Assembly (NCBI GenBank): GCA_035543115.1
Contig: DATKKF010000113.1
Location: 1 to 64,000 of the forward strand
DNA from: RPRB01 sp035543115
Lineage (GTDB): Bacteria > Myxococcota > Myxococcia > Myxococcales > Myxococcaceae
Length of the DNA: 64,000 bases
Direction of reading: 5' to 3'
Below, one piece after another: positions 17,386 through 28,045 of this stretch. Made by a program: the position numbers and the translations under genes. Each line of letters starts with the position of its first letter. Position 1 is the stretch's first letter. A model generated the notes under the pieces. The model was not told the origin of the DNA. It saw only the letters and a program-made list of their open reading frames with translations, and made no database searches.

Positions 17386-19659
17386 ATGAGCACAACGCCC
17401 GCGAAGACGCTGAGCCCCCAGGAGCTCGCGAAGCTGGAGAGTGCATTCAACTCGGACCCTGGATCCGACGCGTACCGCCCGCTCGCCGAGGCGTACCTCG
17501 CCGCCGGCCGCTTCATGGAAGCGATGGTGGTCTGCAAGAAGGGCGTGAAGGCGCACCCCAACCGCCCCGATCCACGGCTGCTGCTCGCGCGGGTCTACGC
17601 CGAGCAGGGCAAGGACAAGAAGGCGCTCGACGAGCTGCAGGGCGCGCTCGGCGTCGCCCCGACCGATCGCACCGTCCTCCGCGCCCTGGCCGAGGTGCAG
17701 ATGCGCTCCGGCGACTCCGCGGGGGGCAAGACGACGCTCCAGAAGGTCTGGGACCTGGACCCGAAGGACCCGGAGACCGCCGCCGCCTTCGCCCACTGGA
17801 AGCTCGAGCCGCCGAAGCCCCCGCCGCCGCCCGAGCCTCCACCGGCCCCGGTCGCCCCCTCCGGCCCGCGGGGCGGGCCGCCCCGCCTCTCGGAGGTGCC
17901 CGCCGGCTCCGGGCCGTCCACCGCGCGCACACGCTCGATGAACGGGATGCCGGTGCAGCGGCCGGCCGCACCGCGCTCCGCCGAGTCCGAGGACGACGAC
18001 CAGGTCCGGCTGCCCGCGGCGAGGAAGGGCCGTGCCACCCGCTTCATCCTCACCGCGGTGGCCGGCGTGGCGATCATCGGCGGCTGGTATGGCTGGGGTC
18101 AGTGGAAGGCCGGGCGCGACATCAAGCTGAAGAAGAGCCTCAAGGAGGCCAGCGAGCAGCTCCGGCACGACAGCTTCGCCTCGTACAAGAAGGCCACCGA
18201 CGCGGCGACGGCGGCCCTGGACATCGATCCGAACAGCGCCCTGGCACACGGCTACCTCGCCTACGCCTACGCCATCCGCTGGGGTGAGCACGGGGACGGT
18301 GACGACGCCCGCCGCTTCGCCGAGGAGCACCTCGCCTCGGTCCGCCGGCTCGGAGACCAGGACAGCCGCTTCGCCGACGCCGCCGAGGCGCTGCTCGCGA
18401 GCTATTCGGGGAAGGCCACCCAGGCGCTCGCCACGCTGGAGACCAAGGTGAAGGCGCTCGACGAGAAGGGCCAGACCAGCGCCTTCCTCGAGCTCACGCA
18501 GGGGATCATCCAGATGCAGGTCGGAGATCTGGAAAAGGCCCGCGACAGCCTGGAGAAGGCGCAGCAGGCCGCGCCGAGCGACCCGCGCGTCTACTCGGCG
18601 CTCGGCACGCTGCACCGCCGCCGCGGCGATGCCCGGGCGGCGGACCAGAACTACGGGTTCGCCCTGCGCTACGAGAAGGACCACCCCGAGTCGCTCCTCG
18701 GCCGCGCGCTGCTCGCGCTCGACTCGGACAACGCGGCCGGCTTCCCGGTCGCCAGCACCAACCTCCGGAAGCTCCTCGATGCCGAGCCGCCCCCCTCGCC
18801 GCGGCAGCTGGCGGTGGCGCACCTCGCGCGGGCGCTGCTCGTCAGCCGCGTCCAGGTGGCGGCCATGGGGGTCCAGACGGAGGTGGGCAAGAAGCTCGCC
18901 GAGGCCACCGGCGTCCCGTTCGAGCGTGCCGCGGCCACCGCGCTTGCCGCCAAGGAGGACGAGGAGGGCTTCGCCCTCGACCGGAACAACCCCGAGCTCC
19001 ACCTGCTCCGCGGCAAGCGGCTGCTGGTGGAGGGCCAGGCCGACGCCGCGGTCCGCGAGATGCGCGAGGCGGTCAAGGCCGACCCGAGCCGCGCCCAGGC
19101 CTACGTGGACCTCGCGCGGGCGTTGATGCAGACGCCCGAGGGGGCCGGGGCCGCGGAGGAGGCGCTGACCACCGCCATCCGCACCATGGGCGAGAGCCCG
19201 CGACTCATGGTGATGCTCGGGCAGGTGTACTTCCGGCAGGGCCGGCTGGACGAGGCCGCCGCCCAGTACCTCAAGGCGCTGACCGACCCGAAGTCGAAGA
19301 ACCCCGACGCCCGGCTGGAGCTCGGCGTCGTCTACCGGGAAAAGAAGGACTACCCCAAGGCCATCGAGCAGCTCGCCCGGGCCAGCCAGGAGTTCATCGG
19401 ACAGGGTGCACGCATCGCCGAGGCGCTGACCGAGCTGGGGCGGACCTACGAGGCGGCGGGAGACCGGACGAGGGCCGACGAGGCCTTCCGCCGGGCGCTC
19501 GACACCGACCCGGGCGCCGCCGGCACCTACTTCTTCTACGCCCGCGTCCTCGGCGCCGACCGGCGGACCCGCGAGAAGGCCCGGGTGACGGCGGCGAAGT
19601 ACCTCGAGCTCGAGCCCCGGGGGGAGCACGCCGCCGACGCCCAGGCCCTCTCCCGCTGA
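17386..19659 (+). CDS. membrane-anchored TPR-repeat protein
   Basis: A 757-residue protein. Residues 1-140 hold about three TPR units (AYRPLAEAYLAAGRFMEAMVVCKKG and following). A Pro-rich linker (about 145-210) precedes one membrane segment near 218-238 (FILTAVAGVAIIGGWYGW), and the remaining 500 residues form many more TPRs (ALAHGYLAYAYA, LMVMLGQVYFRQGRLDEAAAQY, RIAEALTELGRTYEAAGD). No catalytic motif. It probably scaffolds an envelope or cytoplasmic complex, but no partner can be named. It stands alone between tRNA-Ala and ctaB. Confidence 0.85.
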   Translation: MSTTPAKTLSPQELAKLESAFNSDPGSDAYRPLAEAYLAAGRFMEAMVVCKKGVKAHPNRPDPRLLLARVYAEQGKDKKALDELQGALGVAPTDRTVLRALAEVQMRSGDSAGGKTTLQKVWDLDPKDPETAAAFAHWKLEPPKPPPPPEPPPAPVAPSGPRGGPPRLSEVPAGSGPSTARTRSMNGMPVQRPAAPRSAESEDDDQVRLPAARKGRATRFILTAVAGVAIIGGWYGWGQWKAGRDIKLKKSLKEASEQLRHDSFASYKKATDAATAALDIDPNSALAHGYLAYAYAIRWGEHGDGDDARRFAEEHLASVRRLGDQDSRFADAAEALLASYSGKATQALATLETKVKALDEKGQTSAFLELTQGIIQMQVGDLEKARDSLEKAQQAAPSDPRVYSALGTLHRRRGDARAADQNYGFALRYEKDHPESLLGRALLALDSDNAAGFPVASTNLRKLLDAEPPPSPRQLAVAHLARALLVSRVQVAAMGVQTEVGKKLAEATGVPFERAAATALAAKEDEEGFALDRNNPELHLLRGKRLLVEGQADAAVREMREAVKADPSRAQAYVDLARALMQTPEGAGAAEEALTTAIRTMGESPRLMVMLGQVYFRQGRLDEAAAQYLKALTDPKSKNPDARLELGVVYREKKDYPKAIEQLARASQEFIGQGARIAEALTELGRTYEAAGDRTRADEAFRRALDTDPGAAGTYFFYARVLGADRRTREKARVTAAKYLELEPRGEHAADAQALSR

Positions 19660-19679
19660 GCCGGGCCGCGCGGCGGCAC

Positions 19680-19794
19680 GAGGGGAAACCGTCCCGGGGA
19701 CGGCAGAACGGGGGATGCCCGTCGCCTTCCGGGCAAAGGAGGCACGCCCGGCTCTTGAAGCGGGACGCCGGGACGGCTAATCGGGAGGGTCTCC
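19680..19794 (+). promoter_or_regulatory. structured leader of ctaB
   Basis: Three hairpins in a row: CCGTCC/GGACGG (19689-19703), GCCCG/CGGGC (19717-19734) and CCCGGC/GCCGGG (19747-19772), separated by A-rich purine joiners (GGGGAAA, CAGAACGGGGGA, AAAGGAGGCA). The GGGAGGG ribosome site follows. It looks like an RNA control element rather than a simple terminator. I could not match it to a riboswitch class. Confidence 0.4.
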
Positions 19795-20679
19795 ATGACC
19801 GTCCGTGCCCTGCCCAGGCCGGTGTCGCCCGCCGCCGACCTGGTCTCGCTCGTCAAGCCCCGCCTCTCGAGCCTCGTGCTGTGCACGCTGGCGGGCGGGA
19901 TGTGGCTCGCCCCGGGGGAGCTGTCGGTGTCCCGGTGGGTGGCCACCCTGCTCGGCACCGCGGGCACCGTGGGCGCGGCCAACGCGCTGAACTGCTGGAT
20001 CGAGCGGGACCGCGATCGGTTCATGGCCCGCACCCGCCTGCGGCCGCTGCCCTCGGGGCGGATGGAGCCGGGGGTCGCGCTCGGGTTCGGCCTCCTGCTC
20101 GCGGTGTTCTCGCTCCCGCTGCTCGCCCTGGGCAGCAACGGGCTCACCGGCTCGCTCGGGTTCCTGGCCCTGGTGAGCTACGTGGCGGCGTACACACCCT
20201 TGAAGCCGCGGAGCCCGATGGCGATGCTCGTCGGGGCGATCCCCGGGTCACTGCCGCCGCTGATGGGTTGGACCGCGGTGACCGGGCGCATCGGCACCGG
20301 CGGTCTTCTCCTCTTCGGCGTCCTCTTCGCCTGGCAGATGCCGCACTTCCTCGCCATCGCGCTCTTCCGCAAGGACGAGTACCGGAACGCGGGCTACCTG
20401 GCGCTGCCCCTGGTCCAGGGCGACGACGCGACCCGCATCTGGATGCTGGTCTGGACGGTGCTGCTGGTGGTGCTGAGCGTGCTGCTCGTCCCGCTCGGCG
20501 TGGCCGGGCCGCTTTACCTGGGCGTGGCGCTGGTGCTCGGCGGCGCGTTCCTGGGGCTGGTCGGCCGGGGCGTGCTGCGGCGGGAGCAGAAGGCCTGGGC
20601 ACGCCAGACCTTCCTCTTCAGCCTGGTGTACCTGGCCGGCCTGTTTGGCGCGCTCCTGCTCTCGGCCCGCGCGCACTGA
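19795..20679 (+). CDS. ctaB: protoheme IX farnesyltransferase (heme O synthase)
   Basis: UbiA-family membrane prenyltransferase that converts heme B to heme O for cytochrome oxidase. The 294-residue protein has about nine hydrophobic segments, the prenyl-diphosphate site ANALNCWIERDRDRFMARTR (N-x6-D-x-D-type, followed by RPLPSG), and YTPLKPRSP after helix 5. Length is normal. No other cytochrome oxidase genes are in the window, which is unusual because ctaB often lies next to them. The upstream RNA hairpins may regulate it. Confidence 0.94.
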   Translation: MTVRALPRPVSPAADLVSLVKPRLSSLVLCTLAGGMWLAPGELSVSRWVATLLGTAGTVGAANALNCWIERDRDRFMARTRLRPLPSGRMEPGVALGFGLLLAVFSLPLLALGSNGLTGSLGFLALVSYVAAYTPLKPRSPMAMLVGAIPGSLPPLMGWTAVTGRIGTGGLLLFGVLFAWQMPHFLAIALFRKDEYRNAGYLALPLVQGDDATRIWMLVWTVLLVVLSVLLVPLGVAGPLYLGVALVLGGAFLGLVGRGVLRREQKAWARQTFLFSLVYLAGLFGALLLSARAH

Positions 20680-20707
20680 GCACCCCCCAGCGCGCGGGGA
20701 CGACGAG

Positions 20708-20780
20708 TGGGCCCTCCAGGATTCGAACCTGGGACCAATCGGTTATGAGCCGACAGCTCTGACCGCTGAGCTAAGGGCCC
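20708..20780 (-). tRNA. tRNA-Ile2 (CAT, lysidine-modified)
   Basis: 73-nt cloverleaf on the - strand. GGGCCCT pairs with AGGGCCC, the D arm is AGCTCAG..AGAGC, the anticodon loop is CTCATAA, and the T arm is CCAGGTTCGAATCCTGG. The acceptor and anticodon-stem sequence resembles bacterial tRNA-Ile2, whose C34 is changed to lysidine, rather than elongator tRNA-Met, though both carry CAT. No encoded CCA. Confidence 0.85.
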
Positions 20781-20887
20781 GTCGGGTGACCACATCCTGG
20801 TACACCGGCGCCGTTCGGTCCACAGCGGACGAAACCTTGCCGGGTGACGGCGGAGAGGGGAGCATCGGGCTGCCCCGGAGGACACGG

Positions 20888-22255
20888 ATGTCACTTCACG
20901 GAAGACTCGCTGCGCTGGGCCTCCTGGTCTGGGCGCTGACCGCCGAGGCGGCCCCGAAGATCACCGTCGCTCCCATCACCGGCGACAAGCGATCCCAGGT
21001 GCAGAGCCAGATCTCCGCCGCCCTCTGCCGGACGTACACCTGCGTCCCCTCGAGCCGGGTCTTCACCAAGAAGAAGCCCGACTGGAAGAAGATCCAGAGC
21101 GCCCAGGTTCAGGGCCTCCTCGTCGGCGGCGTGGCCAAGGCCAAGTCCGGCAAGGGCAAGGAGGTCCAGCTGTCCTGGCTCAACAAGCCGGGCAAGGCCG
21201 CACAGAGCTGGTCGTTCCCGCTGACCCAGGCTGGAAAGCTCACCAGCTCGAGCCTCCAGACGCTCGGCACCGACGTCGGCAACCTCGCCTCGGCCGGGCC
21301 CCTTCTGGAGGCCGGGGTGGGCGCGGTGGGCGCCGTCGCGGCGGGCACCATGAGCACCACCCCGCCCACCACCACCCCCGGTGCGCTGGCCCCGGGCGTC
21401 TCGACCACCGCCCCGCTCGAGCCGCTCCCGCTTCCGGTGACGCCGACGCCTCCGCCTCCCGGCGAGAAGACGTTGGCCGACACTCCGGTGGCCGTGGATG
21501 CTGGCGCCAATCAGGGCCTGGAGGCCCCCCGGCACCAGTGGCGCTTCGCGGTCGAGCTGGGCGCGGACTTCCTGAACCGGGACCTCTCTTACGGCAACAA
21601 CACCTCGCTCAAGCCCTACAGCGTCGGTCTCTTCATCGCTCCCCACGCCCGGCTGGAGCTCTTCCCCCTCGCCTTCTTCTCGGACGGGTTCTTCGCCGGC
21701 ATCGGCCTGTTCGGCGACTACGCGTTCTCGGTCGGACTGAAGAGCTCCAACGGGAGCCTCGACAACAAGGGCACCTCGTACAGCCGGTGGCAAGCGGGCC
21801 TGGAGTGGCGGATGCGTTTCGCGAAGGACTCGGACTTCGCCATCGTCCCGTTCTACGCGTACAGCAAGTACAAGTTCCTCACCGACGGAGACCCGCAGGG
21901 CGTCGGTTTCGCCAACCTGCCGCAGTACAGCATCTGGGGACACAAGTTCGGTCTGCGGGTGGACATCCCCGTGGTGGGCGGCTTCTGGATCATCGTCGGC
22001 GGCGACTACCTGCTCTGGAAGACCACGGCGCTCGCCGTGCAGGACTCCTCCGGCGTGAGCTCCAGCAGCTACAGCGGGAAGTCCAGCGGGTTCGAGGCCG
22101 AGCTCGGCTTCCACATCCAGCTGGTGGGGCCGCTCTCGCTTCGCATCTTCGGCTCCTACAGCTCGACCAGCTTCACCTTCGACGAGAACCCGCCGGCCGG
22201 GAGCGCGACCGATCGCTACCTCGGTGGCCGGGCGATGCTGAGGTTGCAGTTCTAG
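20888..22255 (+). CDS. outer-membrane beta-barrel protein with N-terminal periplasmic domain
   Basis: A 455-residue exported protein. Signal peptide (LAALGLLVWALTAEA), then a small domain with a Cys pair (AALCRTYTCVPS) that reads like the start of a myxobacterial lipoprotein-type sensor, a Pro/Thr-rich linker (about 155-205), and a C-terminal barrel with alternating aromatic strands (RFAVELGADFLNRDL, FGDYAFSVGL, FHIQLVGPLSLRIFGSY) that ends in Phe, as barrel proteins do. Good GGAGG ribosome site before the ATG. Function unknown. Followed by a terminator hairpin. Confidence 0.75.
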   Translation: MSLHGRLAALGLLVWALTAEAAPKITVAPITGDKRSQVQSQISAALCRTYTCVPSSRVFTKKKPDWKKIQSAQVQGLLVGGVAKAKSGKGKEVQLSWLNKPGKAAQSWSFPLTQAGKLTSSSLQTLGTDVGNLASAGPLLEAGVGAVGAVAAGTMSTTPPTTTPGALAPGVSTTAPLEPLPLPVTPTPPPPGEKTLADTPVAVDAGANQGLEAPRHQWRFAVELGADFLNRDLSYGNNTSLKPYSVGLFIAPHARLELFPLAFFSDGFFAGIGLFGDYAFSVGLKSSNGSLDNKGTSYSRWQAGLEWRMRFAKDSDFAIVPFYAYSKYKFLTDGDPQGVGFANLPQYSIWGHKFGLRVDIPVVGGFWIIVGGDYLLWKTTALAVQDSSGVSSSSYSGKSSGFEAELGFHIQLVGPLSLRIFGSYSSTSFTFDENPPAGSATDRYLGGRAMLRLQF

Positions 22256-22263
22256 ACAAGGGG

Positions 22264-22283
22264 CCGCCCGTTTGAATGGGCGG
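22264..22283 (+). terminator. hairpin after barrel-protein gene
   Basis: CCGCCC, an 8-nt loop and GGGCGG, starting 9 bp after the stop at 22255. A second hairpin (GGGCGA/TCGCCC, 22313-22329) lies just upstream of the next gene's ribosome site and could be in its leader. Confidence 0.5.
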
Positions 22284-22355
22284 AACGGTGGTGCGGTCCA
22301 AGGGTGCAACGAGGGCGAATGAGTCGCCCTCCTTCCCGAAAGGAATGACGCACCC

Positions 22356-22613
22356 ATGAAGAAGAACCTCCTCGCCGCCGTCGCCCTGGCTGTTGCCCTG
22401 CCGTTCGCCGCGTTCGCGCAGGCGCCTGCCTCGACCGGTCCGGCCCCGGCCCCGGCGACCAAGTCGGAGAGCAAGACCGAGTCGAAGACCACCACCCAGG
22501 CCGACGGCTCGGTGAAGACCGAGAAGAAGAGCACCGAGAAGAAGGCGAAGAAGACCGCTCCTCGGCACAAGGCGGCCAAGCGGAGCGCGGAGCAGGCTCC
22601 GGTCGCGAAGTAA
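22356..22613 (+). CDS. small secreted Lys/Ser/Thr-rich protein
   Basis: 85 residues. Clear signal peptide (MKKNLLAAVALAVALPFAAFA, cleaved near residue 22), then an Ala/Pro segment and a low-complexity basic region of KTESK/KSTEKKAKK repeats. The mature part is about 60 residues, disordered and strongly cationic. Such small exported proteins are common in myxobacteria and lack known functions. Its own leader carries a hairpin; a strong hairpin terminator follows at 22638. Confidence 0.65.
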   Translation: MKKNLLAAVALAVALPFAAFAQAPASTGPAPAPATKSESKTESKTTTQADGSVKTEKKSTEKKAKKTAPRHKAAKRSAEQAPVAK

Positions 22614-22637
22614 GCAGCAGGGTTCAGTGATTCAAGC

Positions 22638-22673
22638 GGGCGGCGGCGCTCCTCGGCGGGGCGCTGGCCGCCC
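22638..22673. terminator. hairpin between convergent genes
   Basis: GGGCGGC (22638-22644) pairs with GCCGCCC (22667-22673) around a GC-rich interior, followed by GTCGTCTTCC on the + strand. It can serve the small secreted-protein gene and the convergent gene ending at 22722. Confidence 0.55.
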
Positions 22674-22721
22674 GTCGTCTTCCGGGCCGGAGTGCGCTCG
22701 TCCCGATGCTCGCCCGGAGTG

Positions 22722-23105
22722 TTACTCGGTCCGCTGGCGGCGTTCGCCTGCTCTCGAGCTCGAGCCCGTGCTGCCGCGCCGGATGCGCCGGTGCAGCGCC
22801 TGGTCGCCGATGGGCAGGAACGCCGCGCGGGGCACGCGGCCGCCGTCCACCACCCGCACGCCCTCCGCCCGGAGCCGGCGGGCCTGCTCCACCCGCACCT
22901 CCTCGGCCAGCGTCCGGTCGGCGCGGAGCACGCGCCACCACGGCACGCCGGACCCGATGCGCCCCATCACCTTGCCCACGAGCCGCGCCCGGCCCGGCAG
23001 CCCCGCGAGCACCGCCACCCGCGAGTAGCTCAGCACCCGGCCGCGTGGAATCGCCCGCACCACCCTGGCCACGGTCGCGTCGAGGTTCTCTCGGGGCAGC
23101 GGCAC
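22722..23105 (-). CDS. alkyltransferase-like DNA-repair protein (ATL)
   Basis: 127-residue protein with the MGMT DNA-binding domain: VVRAIPRGRVLSYSRVAVLAG (helix-turn-helix) and GVPWWRVL where alkyltransferases have PCHRV. Trp replaces the acceptor Cys, which defines ATL proteins that bind O6-alkylguanine and hand it to nucleotide-excision repair. I chose the GTG at 23105 because GGAGG stands 6 nt upstream; longer frames run into rpoD. The C-terminal tail (RRIRRGSTGSSSRAG) is basic and may be disordered. Confidence 0.85.
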   Translation of the reverse strand: MPLPRENLDATVARVVRAIPRGRVLSYSRVAVLAGLPGRARLVGKVMGRIGSGVPWWRVLRADRTLAEEVRVEQARRLRAEGVRVVDGGRVPRAAFLPIGDQALHRRIRRGSTGSSSRAGERRQRTE

Positions 23106-23158
23106 GGTCGACCTCCACTGGCGCGGGCCAGACTCCGCACGCCCCCCCGGGGTGCGCG

Positions 23159-23190
23159 ACGGGCCGCCCGGATCGCTCCAGACGGCCCGT
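23159..23190 (-). terminator. hairpin after rpoD
   Basis: ACGGGCCG and CGGCCCGT pair over 8 bp with a 16-nt loop, about 30 bp past the rpoD stop. It probably ends the rpsU-yqeY-dnaG-rpoD transcript before the ATL gene. Confidence 0.55.
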
Positions 23191-23221
23191 GATGACGTGC
23201 GCGGCGAGCGCCGGAAGCGGG

Positions 23222-25303
<2,082 letters not shown>

Positions 25304-25342
25304 CGGGCGGCGACTCCAGAAATAGATGTGCGAACGCGCGGC

Positions 25343-25370
25343 TTTATCACCGGAGCGCGCACGGTCACAA
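25343..25370 (-). promoter_or_regulatory. candidate internal promoter for rpoD
   Basis: On the - strand, TTGTGA (25365-25370) and GATAAA (25343-25348) are separated by 16 bp and overlap the dnaG stop. The 61-bp dnaG-rpoD gap is AT-richer than its surroundings. It would let rpoD be expressed apart from the operon, as is known in other bacteria. Confidence 0.4.
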
Positions 25371-27149
25371 ACTGCCAGAAAGGGGTGGGGACGGGGCGGC
25401 CTCGAGCTGGCGCTTCAGCCTGAGTAATTCCCCCCGTTCCTCCTGCAACCTTTTCGTCTCCTCGTCGAGCTCGTGCGCGCCCACGAGCAGGGCCGTGCTC
25501 CGGGCGATGTGGTCCAGCCGCTCCTTGACCCGGGCCAGCTTCAACCGTCTGGAGAGGGTCTCGAACGCCTCGGGCAACTGTCCGGCATCGCGCGGAAGGA
25601 GCCCCTGGGCGGCCTCCAGGCTCGCCCGGAGCTGGGGGTGACAGCCCTCGAGCGCGTCCGCCGGCGCCGCCCCCGCCAGGAGCTGCGCGAGCACTCCCCG
25701 GAGCCCCGGGTGGGTCACCTCGTCCAGCACCGCCGCCGCTGCAGCGCCGCGGATCAGCTCGGGCCGGGTGAGGAACAGCGCGCCCAGTGCGGCCTCCGCC
25801 CGATCCAGCGGCCGCTCCACCCGCACCGGTGCCCCCGCGCCCGGCTTCGGAACCGGGCGGAGGAGGGGGCCCTTGCCCCGCAGGCCGGCCTCCAGCTCGG
25901 AGGCCGGCAACCCCGAGTACGCCGCCAGGCCGGAGAAGAACGCCGAGCGGAGGAGGCCCACCGGAAGCTCGGCCACGACGGGTCGGAGCCGCCCCAGGGC
26001 CTCCATCTTCCGCTCGAAGCTCGCCGCCCGGCCCTCCGGGAGCAGCGTCCGGAACAGGTGCTCCGAGAGCGGCACCGCCGCGGCGAGGAGCGCCCGCACC
26101 GCGTCCCCGCCCTGACTCCGGGCGAAGGTGTCCGGGTCCTCGCCCTCGGGCAGCAGCGCCACCCGCGTGGACGCCCCCGCGGCCAGGAGCGCCGGGGCGA
26201 GCCGCTCCACCGCCTTGCGGCCCGCCTCGTCGCCGTCGAGCAGGAGCACCAGCTCCCGCGCTTCCACCCGCTGGAGCGCTGCCAGATGTCCCGGGGTCAG
26301 CGCCGTGGAGCACAGCCCCACCGCGTGCTGCACCCCCGCCTGGTGCAGCCCGATGACGTCGAAGTAGCCCTCCACCAGAACCGCGCTCTTCCGGCGCCGG
26401 ACCTCGTCCCGCGCCCGGTCCAGCCCGTAGAGCGTCTCGCTCTTGGCGTACAGCCGCGACTCCTTCGAGTTGAGGTACTTCGGCCCCTGGTCCCCCAGCA
26501 GCAGCCGCCCGCCGAACGCCACCACCCGCCCATCCGCGGCGCGGATGGGGATGATCAGCCGGCCCCGGAACACGTCATAGGCGCCGTCGCCCCGCGTGCG
26601 CCGCTGGACCAGCCCCGCCTGCAGCCCGAACTCCAGCAACCCGCGGGCGAGCAGCGCATCCGCCAGCCGGGTCCAGGCCTCCGGCGCCCATCCGAGACCC
26701 AAGCTGCGCGCCGTCTCCTCGCTGACGCCGCGGGCCGCCAGCGCCTCCCGCGCCACCCGTCCCTCGCTGGGATGCCACAGCTGCGACTTGAAGTGCTCGA
26801 GCGCGAGCTCGGTCACCTCGCGCAGCTGCTGCCGCTCGCGCGCCGACGGGTCCTCCGCCGCGGACAGGTCCACCCCCACCTCGCGGGCCAGGTCGCGCAC
26901 CGCATCCACGAACGTCTTCCCCAGGTAGCGCTGCACGAAGGCGATGGCATCGCCCCCCGCCTGGCACCCGAAGCACTTGAAGCGCTTCAGCTCCGGCGTC
27001 ACGTAGAACGACGCGCTCTTCTCCTGGTGGAACGGACAGCGCCCCTTGAAGCTCTTCCCGGACTTCTTCAGCTCGACGTGACGGCCCACCAGCGCGACCA
27101 GGTCCACGCGCTCCAGAATCTCGTCGATGGTGTGCTCGGGGATGGACAC
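25365..27149 (-). CDS. dnaG: DNA primase
   Basis: Makes RNA primers at the replication fork. The 594-residue protein has an N-terminal CHC2 zinc finger with Cys38, His41, Cys59 and Cys62 (CPFH, CFGC), the primase core with YFDVIGLHQAGV and the Toprim acid motifs (VLVEGY, LLLDGDEAG), and a C-terminal helical domain (about 430-594) for the DnaB helicase. GTG start at 27149 (VSIPEHTIDEI, a typical beginning). Preceded by yqeY after an 80-bp gap and followed by rpoD. Confidence 0.97.
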   Translation of the reverse strand: MSIPEHTIDEILERVDLVALVGRHVELKKSGKSFKGRCPFHQEKSASFYVTPELKRFKCFGCQAGGDAIAFVQRYLGKTFVDAVRDLAREVGVDLSAAEDPSARERQQLREVTELALEHFKSQLWHPSEGRVAREALAARGVSEETARSLGLGWAPEAWTRLADALLARGLLEFGLQAGLVQRRTRGDGAYDVFRGRLIIPIRAADGRVVAFGGRLLLGDQGPKYLNSKESRLYAKSETLYGLDRARDEVRRRKSAVLVEGYFDVIGLHQAGVQHAVGLCSTALTPGHLAALQRVEARELVLLLDGDEAGRKAVERLAPALLAAGASTRVALLPEGEDPDTFARSQGGDAVRALLAAAVPLSEHLFRTLLPEGRAASFERKMEALGRLRPVVAELPVGLLRSAFFSGLAAYSGLPASELEAGLRGKGPLLRPVPKPGAGAPVRVERPLDRAEAALGALFLTRPELIRGAAAAAVLDEVTHPGLRGVLAQLLAGAAPADALEGCHPQLRASLEAAQGLLPRDAGQLPEAFETLSRRLKLARVKERLDHIARSTALLVGAHELDEETKRLQEERGELLRLKRQLEAAPSPPLSGSL

Positions 27150-27229
27150 GGCGTCGGTCGAGTGTAGTCCTCCGTGGTGACTCCGGCCCGGCCTCGGCGG
27201 CGTTCACCCCAGCAGGCCGGACGGCCGCC

Positions 27230-27685
27230 TCACTTCGGCGCGAGCTCCGCCTTCACCGCCTCGGAGACTGCCTTGCCCTCGGCCCGCCCCGAGACCTTCG
27301 GAAGCAGTGCCTTCATCACCGCGCCCATGTCCTTGGGGCCCTTGGCCCCCACCTGGGCGATGGCCGCCCGCACCTCGACGCGGAGCTCATCCGGCGTCAT
27401 CTGCGCCGGCAGGTAGAGCTGGAGCCTGGCGATCTCCAGCTCCTCCTTGTCCGCCAGCTCGGGGCGGCCGCCGGCGCGGAACTGCTCGACCGAGTCGCGG
27501 CGCTGCTTGATGAGCGTCTGGATGACCGCGAGCACCCCCGCGTCCTCGAGCAGGTGGCCGCCGGGCTCCACCTCCTTGTACTTCACCGCGCTCTTCAGCA
27601 TCCGCAGCACGCTCGTGCCCAGCTCGTCCTTGCTGCGCATCGCGTCCTTGAGGTCGGCGTCGATGCGTTCCTTCAGGCTCGCCAT
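27230..27685 (-). CDS. yqeY: GatB/YqeY domain protein
   Basis: 151-residue stand-alone YqeY protein, related to the C-terminal tRNA-binding domain of GatB amidotransferase. Family marks are LKERIDADLKDAMRSKDE, VLRMLKSAVKYKEVE, QTLIKQRRDSVEQF and the Lys-rich end with GAVMKALLPKVSGRAEGKAVSEAV. Its role is not established, but its position between rpsU and dnaG is conserved in many bacteria. The gap to rpsU is 42 bp. Confidence 0.93.
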   Translation of the reverse strand: MASLKERIDADLKDAMRSKDELGTSVLRMLKSAVKYKEVEPGGHLLEDAGVLAVIQTLIKQRRDSVEQFRAGGRPELADKEELEIARLQLYLPAQMTPDELRVEVRAAIAQVGAKGPKDMGAVMKALLPKVSGRAEGKAVSEAVKAELAPK

Positions 27686-27727
27686 GGGAGGGTTCCTTCC
27701 GTCGCGCTGCGTCCTGCAAGGGCGGCG

Positions 27728-27922
27728 CTAGAACGACTTGCGCTGCTTCTTCACCGCGCGCTTCTTCGCCGCCAGCGCCTTCTTCTTCCGCTTCACGGAG
27801 GGCTTCTCGTAGTGCTCCCGCTTGCGGATCTCGGACAGGATGCCGGCCTTCTCGGTCGCCTTCTTGAAGCGCTTGAGCGCGCTCTCGATCGATTCGCCTT
27901 CCTTCACTCGGATACCGGGCAT
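27728..27922 (-). CDS. rpsU: 30S ribosomal protein S21
   Basis: 64-residue ribosomal protein: GIRVKEGESIESALKRFKKATEK, then the basic KPSVKRKKKALAAKKRAVKKQ. Complete and normal in length. A very strong GGAGGGAGGTGA ribosome site sits just upstream. First gene of rpsU-yqeY-dnaG-rpoD, linking translation, replication and transcription. Promoter elements should lie in 27923-28045, where I see no convincing hexamers. Confidence 0.95.
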   Translation of the reverse strand: MPGIRVKEGESIESALKRFKKATEKAGILSEIRKREHYEKPSVKRKKKALAAKKRAVKKQRKSF

Positions 27923-28045
27923 GTCGGGGTCACCTCCCTCCGTCAGGATTGGACAGCGGCCCTCTCCATGGCCGATGCGGCCGCCGGATGCAAGGGCCGC
28001 CCGCGCCCGCGGCAGCGGTGCCCGCCGCGCAACGCGCGTTCCGGA

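Noticed and set aside
19680..19794. Match to a c-di-GMP-I, fluoride or glycine riboswitch in the ctaB leader
   Set aside because: GGCAAAGG and GGGGATG fragments recall these classes, but the required core sequences and stem order are absent.
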